Shown here in pieces: positions 10,374-18,283 of a DNA stretch of 64,000 bases. Both the position numbers and the translations under genes were made by a program. Origin of the DNA: Isochrysis galbana (Eukaryota > Haptophyta > Isochrysidales > Isochrysidaceae). The stretch is taken from contig CM030937.1 in NCBI GenBank assembly GCA_018136815.1, forward strand, positions 4,648,226 to 4,712,225, in the 5' to 3' direction. Each line of letters starts with the position of its first letter. The first letter of the stretch is position 1. The notes beneath the pieces were generated by a model that saw only the letters and a program-made list of their open reading frames with translations, had not been told where the DNA came from and ran no database searches.

Positions 10374-11559
10374 TGTTGTCACCTGTAGGTAAATTTTTTT
10401 TAAAATTTTTAACAAATTTTTATGGGTCGCGGCGCGGCAAAGGAACGGGACTAGCGCGCACACAAGACAGGACTCCCTGCCGCGGCGAGCGCAAGCACCC
10501 TTCCCCCTTATGCCACCCAGCTCTTCACTAGCTTACTACCTGCGCTAGCCGGAGCACCCCTCCCTCCACACTCAAGCAGCCCCCCACGCCAGGATCCTGT
10601 TTTGGTCTCGCAGGCAAGGGGGCCTAATGGGAGGGTGAGGAGCAACTCCTCAAAGAGGAGCTTTGGGGAAGGAGATGTTTGAGTGGGGGCGCTATACCCT
10701 TGCGCTAGGCATGGGCAGCGACGCCGCCTCAAAACATGTCCTCCCTCTGGTCTTGAGTCGAAATTTTTGGTGTTTGAATCCGAGGGCGAGGGGGTTTGTG
10801 CTTCTTGGGTTGGTTGTAGTGGGATGAGGGAGTGGGAGATGGAGTGAAGTGTTGAAAGAGGGCCCAAGGCAGGGCTCTGAGTTGTAGGTACTTGTGGCCC
10901 ACAAGCGTGGGGTGAAAACGAAAATTGTATCAACATGTGTCTTGAATTGAAATTTTTGGTGCTTTGAACAGAGGGCGGGGGGGTTCGTGCCGTTTGGGTT
11001 GGTTGTGGTGTGAAGGGGGAGTGGGAGAGGGAGTCTTGTGTTGAGAGAGGGCCCAAGGCAGGGCACTGAGTGATTGGTACTAGTGGCCCACAAGAGTGGG
11101 GTGAAGACGAGAATTGTGTCAACAAGTTGGAAAACAGAGGCATGGGGTGCTCTCCGTATGGGGTTGATGGTTGTGAAGTGCCCTCCCATGTTGGGTGCAC
11201 TGATGGTAGAGGTTTCCACCATGGGGAGGGCAGCTGAGCTGCCCTCCCACATGAGGTGCTCTTGGGGTGGGAGGGTTTCCCACTGTTGGAGGGGGTCTCC
11301 AAGACCCCCTGCATGATGCGCAGAGCCATGGTGGCAACCTGTTCGGTGCCAGTGCTCGCCACCCCGCGCGCTTGCGCGGGTGTGGTTTGGATGGGTTGGA
11401 TGGGCTCTGAGAGGGCTTTCTGACGAGCCGCCTCGGGCGGCGTGGGGCGTCCCAGGTGGGGCGCGGTGGCGAGGGTCGCCTGGGGCTCGGGAGCGGTCGC
11501 GGCACGCTCCATAGTTCAAACTATAACAATAGTTTTTTTTTGTTGTCACCTGTAGGTAA
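10374..11559 (-). mobile_element. Retroposon-like insert flanked by 19-bp direct repeats
   Basis: TGTTGTCACCTGTAGGTAA occurs at 10374-10392 and 11541-11559, bracketing 1148 bp. Read on the minus strand, the insert begins with an A run and an AAACTAT..ATAGTTT hairpin, contains the MERAA-type ORF, and ends in an A/T-rich tail (about 10393-10425). Variable-length target duplications plus an A-rich 3' end are the signature of LINE-mechanism retroposition. No reverse transcriptase is present, so it would be non-autonomous. Confidence 0.6.
10508..11512 (-). CDS. Pro-rich MERAA-type ORF of the retroposon-like insert
   Basis: 334 codons starting MERAA, Pro/Thr/Ser-rich, no recognised domain. The start and leader match the ORF at 44100-45233 (both have a hairpin then ATGGAGCG). 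The stretch most similar to that second copy (EGSSAALPMVETST.., then GGHFTTINP) lies in the frame whose codons start one base upstream, so the single ATG frame is not the one conserved between copies. The middle contains a ~185-bp tandem duplication (about 10750-11125; repeated TPLLWATSTNHS / TPRLWATSTYNS). May be translated, frameshifted or non-coding. Confidence 0.4.
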   Translation of the reverse strand: MERAATAPEPQATLATAPHLGRPTPPEAARQKALSEPIQPIQTTPAQARGVASTGTEQVATMALRIMQGVLETPSNSGKPSHPKSTSCGRAAQLPSPWWKPLPSVHPTWEGTSQPSTPYGEHPMPLFSNLLTQFSSSPHSCGPLVPITQCPALGPLSTQDSLSHSPFTPQPTQTARTPPPSVQSTKNFNSRHMLIQFSFSPHACGPQVPTTQSPALGPLSTLHSISHSLIPLQPTQEAQTPSPSDSNTKNFDSRPEGGHVLRRRRCPCLAQGYSAPTQTSPSPKLLFEELLLTLPLGPLACETKTGSWRGGLLECGGRGAPASAGSKLVKSWVA

Positions 11560-11742
11560 CTCGACTCAACTTGATACTTCACATGTTGAAACCCACACGT
11601 GGTCTTACTCCATTCACTCGATTTGTGGCAGGGTGGGTCTCGTTGAAATCACGATCCACATGTCTCCCCTTTGGGACGCCTTGGTGTTTCGCGCGGACGC
11701 GGCTACCTGACTGCCGCAGACCTCGCGGAGATCGCGCACGAG

Positions 11743-11826
11743 GAAGGCTCCCGCCGGTGCGCGGACGCGCTGTTCATGGCGATGTTGCTCGCGGCGATGT
11801 CAGCCTGAACGAAGGGTCCGATTTAC
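11743..11826 (+). repeat. Left member of an 84-bp inverted repeat pair
   Basis: Nearly identical to the reverse complement of 14246-14330. In one frame it reads like coding sequence (LTAADLAEIAHEEGS then RRCADALFMAMLLAAMSA and a stop), so it may be the end of a decayed gene captured in a repeat. The pair encloses 2.4 kb, including the hAT element. Confidence 0.6.
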
Positions 11827-11929
11827 TCAACGTTTTCTTGACCTGATAAATCTCCTGTAATAATTTTTCTCCAGTCTTCATCACTCATCACTGATACTTG
11901 AGTGATCGTCAGTCTTCCGTGCCTTCTAA

Positions 11930-12115
11930 GACCCGTAACCGGTTTACCAGATATCCAGATAATAGGTATCTTTGCCTATTGAGTAGCCGGATCCAGGTAT
12001 CCAGATAGGGATCGTGCGCCGCGCTACCAGGCAGCCGGATATCCAGATAGTAAATCCTGGCATACCAGATACTTCCAGGTACCCGGGTATCCGTCATATA
12101 TCCAGATACCGTTGC
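11930..12115. repeat. Scattered TATCCAGATA repeats
   Basis: The word (GG)TATCCAGATA or close variants recurs at least six times in ~185 bases with irregular spacing. No gene is supported; the minus-strand open frame across it simply translates the repeats. Confidence 0.5.
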
Positions 12116-12460
12116 AGAGAATCGCCTCAATTCGATCTCTCTCGCTCCGTTCCCCTTCATTTGGTTGGTATTCTTCAATGAAACTCCTGTTTTCGTATGA
12201 TAACGGACATCTGTCATCTGTCTCCGCGCGCTGTAGTGTTTGCTTGTATTATGGATCGCGAGAGGGCGAGTAGCTACTGACGTCATGTAATTCCATAAAA
12301 CATCATACTTATTCATGTAATCACAAGGGAGTGAGCGGAGAGCCGAGGGGGGCACGCAGCCGTCGACGGCTGTCTTGCGAGTTGATGGTTACCAAGAGAA
12401 AGTTAACCATGAGAAAATGGACGCCGGTAAATCTCTCTTCCCCCCCCCCCCCCTCTCCCC

Positions 12461-13379
12461 CAGGGTTCGTGTAGGAACGTTCCAACGGTGTTCCACTGTT
12501 CCACGTGGAACACCACCCTAAAATGCTGTTCCAACGTTGGAACACCAGCCCTTAAAGGTGTTCCAACAAGGTGTTGGAACACTGTGGAACAGTTGTGGGA
12601 ACAGTGGATTTGCCGCTTGGAACAGTGCGACAGTGTGCAGTGCCCGCGTGGCGTATATACTTGCAAAGCACACATACGCACATCAGTGCCATACACACAT
12701 TCATAGCACATAGCTAGCACTAGTCATGACCCACCGGGGGGGTTCGTTTCGCAAGCAGAGTAGGGGGCGGGCGGCGGGGGGCGGGGGGGGGGCGGTGAGC
12801 GGGGGGCGGGGGGCCGCTTGTCCCCCGTTGGGCGGGCGGGCCATAACTACAATATTGCAAGCCTTGCATACGACATACGACGACGTTGTTGGTTCATCAT
12901 CTTTAAAAATCATTTACGAGGTGGTGAGGACGGCGAGCTCAGCCGTGGCGTAGTTAGCATCAGTCCAGGCGTGGGCTACGGGCTGCGAGCAGCAGCGGGG
13001 TTCGAGCCCGGGATGTACGTACATATGTGCATCATGGGTCCCCTTTCTTTTGATCCGACCTGTGGAACACTTTTAGGCTTATAGGAACATAGGAACACCC
13101 TTGTGAGTTGTGGAACACTTATAGGAACACCCTTGTGAGCTGTGGAACACTTATAGGAACACCCTTGTGAGCTTGTGAGCTGTGGAACACTTATAGGAAC
13201 ACCCTTGTGAGCTGTGGAACACTTATAGGAACACCCTTGTGAGCTGTGGAACACTTATAGGAACACCCTTGTGAGCTGTGGAACAGTGGGTGTGGAACAC
13301 CACTTTCCCAATGTGGAACACCAGTTGCTACCTTGCCCAAGTGTGCTTCCAATTGTGGAACGTTCCTACACGAACCCTG
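12461..13379. mobile_element. Non-autonomous hAT-type DNA transposon
   Basis: Perfect 24-bp terminal inverted repeats (12461-12484 and 13356-13379) begin CAGGGTTCGTGTAGG. They are flanked on both sides by the identical octamer CTCTCCCC (12453-12460, 13380-13387). A CAGGG end plus an 8-bp target duplication is the hAT signature. The subterminal DNA is dense in GTTCCA/TGGAAC words, as expected for transposase-binding repeats. No transposase ORF is present; the interior holds a GC-rich stretch and a 32-bp minisatellite. The flank is low-complexity, so the TSD is somewhat less informative than usual, but TIR identity suggests recent activity. Confidence 0.85.
13061..13285 (+). repeat. 32-bp minisatellite inside the hAT element
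   Basis: Five to six units of TGTGGAACACTTATAGGAAC followed by ACCCTTGTGAGC, nearly identical, one with an 8-base insertion (CTTGTGAG). The TGGAAC word inside each unit is the same as in the transposon's subterminal regions. Confidence 0.85.
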
Positions 13380-13720
13380 CTCTCCCCTCTCCCCCCCCCT
13401 CCTCCCCCCTCTCCACCCCCTCGGCCCCCGGTGAGGGAACCTTCCAAAGCTCGGATGCTCGGATTAGTTGCATCCGAAAGCCATCCCAGATCCCAGGAGG
13501 TCGCGGCCTTATTCGGATCGGTGGAGCGAAGATCGGCGGGGAACCGGAGAGATTGGAGGCTCTCCAAGCTCGATTTGGCATCGCGGCTATTGCCGCGATA
13601 TCGCGTACGAAAGGACGCGCACGCACCCACTTGGTGAGCGTGCGCTTCGTGTAGATTATCCGGGCGTGCCAGGACTCGCCAGATGGCACTTCCCCGGCCG
13701 CCATCACCTGGTATTCAAAA

Positions 13721-13876
13721 GGGGCGTTGGCTGACTCGGCGTAAGCTTTGCCGTGCCTGCCGTAGTGGCGTAGCCACTGCTCCATGATATCATTGTCGTA
13801 GGAGAGGGCCAGATCTTCGGGAGGAGCGGCGTGGCGCTTAGCGCGGCGTCGAGTCTCCCGATCCTCCTGAATAAGG
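13721..13876 (-). CDS. Possible internal exon of an unrecognised gene
   Basis: A minus-strand segment between a plausible acceptor (CTCCTTATTCAG) and donor (TACCAG|GTGATG) reads without stops and has gene-like composition: basic start (EDRETRRRAKRHAAPPEDLAL), then YDNDIMEQWLRHYGRHGKAY and FEYQ. No family recognised, and neighbouring exons were not found. It may be a fragment cut off by the adjacent transposons. Confidence 0.3.
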
Positions 13877-14031
13877 AGGGAATCTTTCGAAAACCCTTAA
13901 GTGATTTGATGAAGGCCCTTCCTCCTCGGTGCCACAAGGCAGACGAGACCATGGCGGAGGCGGAGGGCGTTTGCTCTCCTACACTCTCACAAAAAATGTA
14001 CAGAATGTGTAAAACCACCTCCCGATCGATT

Positions 14032-14229
14032 ATGTATCATAAGTTATGCAACCGCATTCTTGGTCGCCCCAATCCGGATGAACACAACAATACTGGACGC
14101 AAGTCCATAATGCCAATACTCACAAAGAGAAAGCATAAAGAGCAGCCTAAACCGTCTACGCGGAAGACTGACGATCACTCAAGTATCAGTAATGAAGACT
14201 GGAACAAATATATTTCGGGAGATCTTTAA
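14032..14229 (+). CDS. AT-rich ORF fragment, virus-like composition
   Basis: 65 codons, Lys/Asn/Asp/Thr-rich, ending DWNKYISGDL. Codons favour A/T at third positions, in strong contrast with the flanking genes. No homologue recognised. Could be the 3' end of a gene whose start was lost. With the ORF at 14499-14958 it forms a convergent AT-rich pair that looks imported, for example from a DNA virus or virophage-like element. Confidence 0.4.
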   Translation: MYHKLCNRILGRPNPDEHNNTGRKSIMPILTKRKHKEQPKPSTRKTDDHSSISNEDWNKYISGDL

Positions 14230-14245
14230 CGTCAAAAAACGTCAG

Positions 14246-14330
14246 GTAAATCGGACCCCTTCGTTCAGGCTGACATCGCCACGAGCAACATCGTCATGAA
14301 CAGCGCGTCCGCGCACCGGCGGGAGCCTTC
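14246..14330 (-). repeat. Right member of the 84-bp inverted repeat pair
   Basis: Reverse complement of 11743-11826 with a few substitutions (for example GACGATGTTGC versus GGCGATGTTGC). It sits between the two AT-rich ORFs. Confidence 0.6.
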
Positions 14331-14336
14331 GCTCGT

Positions 14337-14480
14337 GTAGGCTGATGGTGATTGAACGCTTTTCTATGCTGTGGGTGATGGTGATTGAGCGCTTCTCGCC
14401 TTTGTGATTGTACGCGTTTCCATGCTGGATGGTGATTGGGCGCTGATCGCCTTTGAATAGGGTGATGGAACGGGTTTGGT
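14337..14480. repeat. Minisatellite word GGTGATTGAACGCTTTTC, cluster 1
   Basis: Four variants of (GAT)GGTGATTGAACGCTTTTC / GGTGATTGAGCGCTTCTC within 145 bases. The same word forms clusters at 15071-15205 and, inverted, at 48240-48366, with a single copy near 10337. Not CRISPR-like: no constant spacer length. Confidence 0.7.
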
Positions 14481-14498
14481 CCGTGTTCTTACCTAACG

Positions 14499-14958
14499 TC
14501 AACGTGACCTTCTAGCGTGGGGGGTTCGCATCTTTTCTTCATACAACTTTCGCGAGACTGACAACACCCTCTTCACCAATGTCGTTACATCGTTCTTGAA
14601 ATCTTTATCTATCATAATCGTATTCAAATTATGTTCATTTGGATTATCAATGTTCTTCATTTGATGTGTGAACCCCTCTGTATCGGCAATTTGCGTGAGC
14701 TGATCGTAATTGACATACCCTCTATCGAAACGCCTGAATGATATGTATGCCCTTACTTATGAACCTGCCGTATTTGTCATCACCAAGCTTATTCACGAAC
14801 TTTTTGTACAGCTCGTTCTCCTTGTTGTTATTAAGAGCTCGATCAATTTCGTACCGCCACGCCCAATTGTCGGGTGCCATGCTACTAAGGATATTCTCGA
14901 TATGTTCCGGATTTAGTACTGTTGCGTAATTTATGTCAGCATCGCTAGTGTTGGACAT
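14499..14958 (-). pseudogene. AT-rich virus-like gene with one frameshift
   Basis: Begins at ATG 14958 (MSNTSDADINYATVLNPEHI...) and reads to about 14735. There the frame slips by one base (GIHII / AGGCGTTTCGAT), then continues in the neighbouring frame (RRFDRGYVNYDQLTQIADTE, later KNDVTTLVKRVLSVSRKLYE) to a TGA at 14499, for ~152 residues in total. It is rich in Asn, Lys, Asp and Ile and much more AT-rich than any neighbouring gene. No family recognised. Composition resembles genes of large DNA viruses or Polinton/virophage-like elements; this is inference from base composition only. Confidence 0.45.
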
Positions 14959-14959
14959 G

Positions 14960-15840
14960 GTTTATAGTATCGTACATATTTGTGTGTCACGCACCAACTC
15001 GAGCGGGATGCAGCATACCCTCTTGCCAAACGAGTGGGTTGGATAGCTACCCTCATGATTCCCACGATCTTCCGCGATTGAACGCTTTTCCATGGTGATT
15101 GAACGCTTTTCCATGCGGTGGGGGTGATGGCGATTGAACGCGTTCCACGTGTAGACTGATGTGATTGAACGCTTTTCTTTGCTGTGGGTGATGGTGATTG
15201 AGCGCTTCTCGCCTTAGTTGGTAGAAAGGTAAAAGAATCTTGTCCGTCGTAGGTGTTAGCCCGGAATCTTCAGAACTTTTCTTACTATTATATACGACTC
15301 TCGATTGCGCCCGACCCCCAGACCTAGTGGCTGGGAGCGAACGGGGGGGCGAACCTATACGCAATATTTGCTTGCGAACATCTGTGCAAGTGCCTGCAAC
15401 GATTCATGCTCGATGTTGATACAAACACAAAACAAATAAGCTACTTAAGGAGGCCTAGCTAGACAGAGCTCGTGAGGTCTCTCTATTGCGCCTTTGGAAA
15501 GATGATCTTCAATGGGTGAGCCCAACATATTTCCCGGGTGTGCACTAGAGTTGGATCGGGTCTGTTCCGATCACTCGATTCTCACCTCGCACCAAAATGC
15601 CGCCTGTCGATGGTTCGGGCTCGGCTGCAAGGGCAACACCAAGGTGCACCTTGCAGCCAATGTCCAATGAAGTCTAAAATCGATGCGTTGGTGTCCAATG
15701 TCGCCACATTTATATGGGAAGCCCAGATGAAAGCGCGAACTAGATCTGCTGCAATTTATGACGAGCCTTGCCTCGGCGAGGCTGCCCGATCTACTGGACG
15801 GTGATGATGTTTAGATCACCCATCCAGTCTCCACACACAA
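14960..15840. other. Intergenic with repeat cluster 2
   Basis: Contains the second cluster of the GATTGAACGCTTTTC word (15071-15205), a GAATCTTCAGA motif copy at 15264 preceded by GTAGGTGTTAGCCCG, and unassigned DNA up to the GNAT stop codon. No gene supported. Confidence 0.5.
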
Positions 15841-16680
15841 TCATTCGTCCTTTCCGGTGACAGGTGGTCCAAGAGGAAAGTACAGCCCTTTCCGAAGCAC
15901 ATACTTTGGGACAGTTGAGAAGGTCCACCAAAGCCCACTTGTGTCGACCTCCTCTGCGCCCGTTCCCGCAACGTCACTCCGCAGGACTTTGTAGCCTCCA
16001 CGGGAATAGAATTTTATCGCCGCGTTGTTGAATGCTGACACCTCCAGCAACAGCTCGCGATACCCCCAACTCTGTGCGATGGCTTCGGCTTCCCGCAGCA
16101 ACTTTCGTGCAATACCCTTGCGCCTATAATTGCGCTCGACGGCGAGCGATGCCACGTAGGGCCTCCAGCAAAAGTCCTTTTGGCTAGGGAGCTCATCCTT
16201 AGTCAATTCGAATTTCTGCTCGGGGATATTGTAGAGGTGGACGGCTAGGTCGACGCAGCCGCGCAACGGGCCTCCTCGCGCGTCGGCGGCGACAAGGAGC
16301 CGGCATTCGCGCTTCCCCTCAAAGCTGAGTCGACGAGAGACCTGCGCGAGGACCTTGGCGAAAACAAACGACCTCTGGATGAATTTGATTGGCCCATCAG
16401 GAAGCGTATGCTCGCCATAGAAGGCGTCGGTGCACAGGTTGGCGAGCGCGAGCGCGTCCGACTGTTTGGCCGGGCGGAGCGCCACGTTCAGCCTTCCACT
16501 GCCTGGCGTCAGTGGCTGGCGGCCGAGACGAGGGGGCTCGAGGGCGAAGGGTGAGGCGTTGAGCGAGAGACTGCTGGCGCGGCTAATTACCGCCCTCGGC
16601 GCGCTGCCTGCCACCAGCGCTTCGGTGGGCGCGAACAACGCGCAGAGCAGCGCACAGAGCAGCGCGAGAGGCGCGAGCAT
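15841..16680 (-). CDS. GNAT-family N-acetyltransferase with N-terminal leader
   Basis: 279 residues, single exon. Predicted acetyl-CoA-dependent acyltransferase. Residues 1-22 form a hydrophobic signal peptide (LAPLALLCALLCALFAPTEA); residues ~23-60 are Arg/Ser/Ala-rich, like a transit peptide. Together they suggest secretion or targeting to a secondary plastid. The GNAT fold runs from ~65 to 255: LRPAKQSDALALANLCTDAF, a central β-strand stretch, then motif A with VERNYRRKGIARKLLREAE (the R/Q-x-x-G-x-A acetyl-CoA loop) and motif B LLEVSAFNNAAIKFYSRGGY. Substrate unknown; plastid and cytosolic relatives acetylate protein N-termini, lysines or polyamines. Start codon fits the leader. Confidence 0.85.
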   Translation of the reverse strand: MLAPLALLCALLCALFAPTEALVAGSAPRAVISRASSLSLNASPFALEPPRLGRQPLTPGSGRLNVALRPAKQSDALALANLCTDAFYGEHTLPDGPIKFIQRSFVFAKVLAQVSRRLSFEGKRECRLLVAADARGGPLRGCVDLAVHLYNIPEQKFELTKDELPSQKDFCWRPYVASLAVERNYRRKGIARKLLREAEAIAQSWGYRELLLEVSAFNNAAIKFYSRGGYKVLRSDVAGTGAEEVDTSGLWWTFSTVPKYVLRKGLYFPLGPPVTGKDE

Positions 16681-16683
16681 CGA

Positions 16684-16970
16684 GCTCGCCGCCTGCCCGC
16701 GCTAACGAGCCGCCGCCAGTTCTTTCCTTCTGTACAAACACTCTAGAGTACTCCATTTCTAATAGACTACAATTGTGCCTTTGCCTCCTCCCTTTTTCAC
16801 AGCAGGTGTACCAAGTCGCGTTCCGTCAAAAGAGGGCCAGGTGATTTTTTTCCCCACCCAGATGTGCATGTTTTCTTTTTCAACCATTCTCCAGAGTATT
16901 ATTATTACAAAGATGAGTACAAAGCTAAAGACGTGTAACGAAACTATTTTGTGAGTTAATTACATGTGAT
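16684..16970. other. Upstream region of the GNAT gene
   Basis: Contains CACTCTAGAGTACTCC at 16739-16754, about 60 bases before the GNAT start on the minus strand, and an AT-rich stretch towards 16970. The CTCTAGAGTACTC word also appears near other gene starts; function inferred from position only. Confidence 0.3.
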
Positions 16971-17124
16971 ATGAAATTATATCATATTTTTGAAAGGCTC
17001 ATTCTGAAGTTTGCTCAGGAAAGAGCCGCCCCCAAACACACCGGTAGACCGAGGGCTCTGACTGATACTCAAGTTGTAAGTCTTCTCTTCAAGCTGCTGC
17101 GCACAGGTTGTCAGTGGAGAGAGT
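16971..17124 (+). pseudogene. IS5-type (DUF4096) transposase N-terminal fragment
   Basis: Reads MKLYHIFERLILKF...GRPRALTDTQVVSLLFKLLRTG and CQWREL, the DUF4096 hallmark (GRPR..., then LRTGCxWRxL) found at the N-terminus of IS5/IS4-like transposases, including eukaryotic and viral relatives. Homology stops exactly where the inverted repeat at 17125 begins; after that the frame runs ~20 codons through unrelated sequence to a stop. I read it as a transposase gene truncated by insertion of the repeat-flanked element. Confidence 0.55.
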
Positions 17125-17465
17125 TGTTGTATTCCTGCCCATCTGAAGGCTGTAGGCATGAATATTCGTGTAAGGTACGCGCTCATAATTACAATTGAAC
17201 AGTTCCCCGTGTTGCCACTGACGCACAAGACACACAGAGTCGGATTCCCCATGGTCTCAAGTCCAGGTTTGCAGATTTTGGTCTCGAAATTTGCGATTCG
17301 AATTTTGTTTTTGCTGTTACTATAATTGTTGGCTCGTTTAAGGTAATGAACCGGCATGACTTCGACTTCTCGTTCTGCAGTCGCTCTGCGAGACTCTCTC
17401 TCTCTCTCTCTCCGTCCGCCTCTCCTCGGCCGACGGCAGGAAGATTCGTCCAAAACATTCTCCGG
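17125..17465 (+). repeat. Left arm of ~340-bp inverted repeat (putative TIR)
   Basis: Matches the reverse complement of 45490-45840 with few differences over its full length, from TGTTGTATTCCTGCCCAT at the outer edge to ACATTCTCCGG at the inner edge. Outer flanks differ: transposase fragment on the left, TAC microsatellite on the right. Length and orientation fit a long-TIR DNA element, but no clean target duplication is visible. Confidence 0.65.
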
Positions 17466-18283
17466 TCCCAAGATATCTCGTGGGGGGTCTCTCCGCGCTC
17501 CGCGAGGGAAAGGACGCGATCTCGCTCCGAGATTGGCCTCGCGCCCTCCCACGCTGCCCCGCCGTGCCCTCGGTCCCTCGCCCCCCCGCGGCAGGTTCTT
17601 TCCCTCGGCGTGCCGTCCGTCGCCTCCGGCCCTCTTCTCTTACCTTCTCTTGATGTCATCAAATGTTCCATGACCGTCTGTTGTCTTCTCTCATCTATCG
17701 GTCATATCTCCCCAACGAGATCTGCCCTCGTTGTGTCGGCCTCCCCTCTGTCGCATGTCTGCGCGTTGCTGAGTTGCCCTGGTGCCGACGCCTGGCCGTC
17801 CGTCCAGTTGTGGTTAGTTTTCGCCCCGTTTGGTTTAGTTTGTGTGGCTTTGTGTCCTCGAGCTTTTTGTAGCAACTTCGGTGAGGCCCACCGTGTTCCC
17901 AAGCGCCAAGCGAGTCCCCCCGAGTTCCCGAGTCTATACCCCGAGCCAACGAGTCAATACAAGTCAAGCACGCGCCTGAGCCGCCCCCAGTCGCCTGCCA
18001 CCGCCTCCCACAAGCCTCCTTCCGCACTTCCGCGCCCTCCGTGCGTCATGCGTCGTGCGTCGATCACCATGCCCGTGGTCAACTGCTCCGCTTTCGCCTT
18101 GTCTTGCTCGCAAGTACATTGGCGAAAGCTTATCTGGTTTTTGCGTAGATAGGATATGGCCCACGGTTTGTCGTAGCCCTTGCATCCTCCCGGGGCGCCA
18201 TGTATGGCTATCTCTCCCTCCGGGGTTACGCATTCCACTGAAGAGCGGACCGCATAATCGAGGTTGAAATTCTCCCCGTCGTC
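17466..18283 (-). CDS. 3' part of interrupted minus-strand ORF2, plus trailer
   Basis: Minus-strand reading enters at 18283 and ends at a stop at 17954. Its 5' part is at 44003-44170, beyond the retrotransposon. Removing the LTR element and one TCGTC copy joins the two halves in frame, with ..VTLDD reading into GENFNLDYAVRSS, for ~165 residues. No recognised family. A conserved-looking segment is ECVTPEGEIAIHGAPGG followed by YDKPWAISYLRKNQISF. Sequence from 17466 to 17953 appears non-coding. The continuity shows the LTR element inserted into a coding-type ORF. Confidence 0.5.
18279..18283. repeat. Target-site duplication TCGTC, left
   Basis: The five bases before the 5' LTR equal the five after the 3' LTR at 43998-44002, and also those after the inner LTR at 31518-31522. 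Five-base duplications are normal for Ty3/gypsy integrases. Confidence 0.85.

Noticed and set aside
13061..13285. CRISPR-like array of 32-base units
   Set aside because: Units are contiguous with no unique spacers, and they lie inside a hAT element of a eukaryote.
17346..18152. Plus-strand 268-codon ORF
   Set aside because: It overlaps the inverted-repeat arm and runs antisense to the interrupted ORF2; composition reflects CT-rich tracts.
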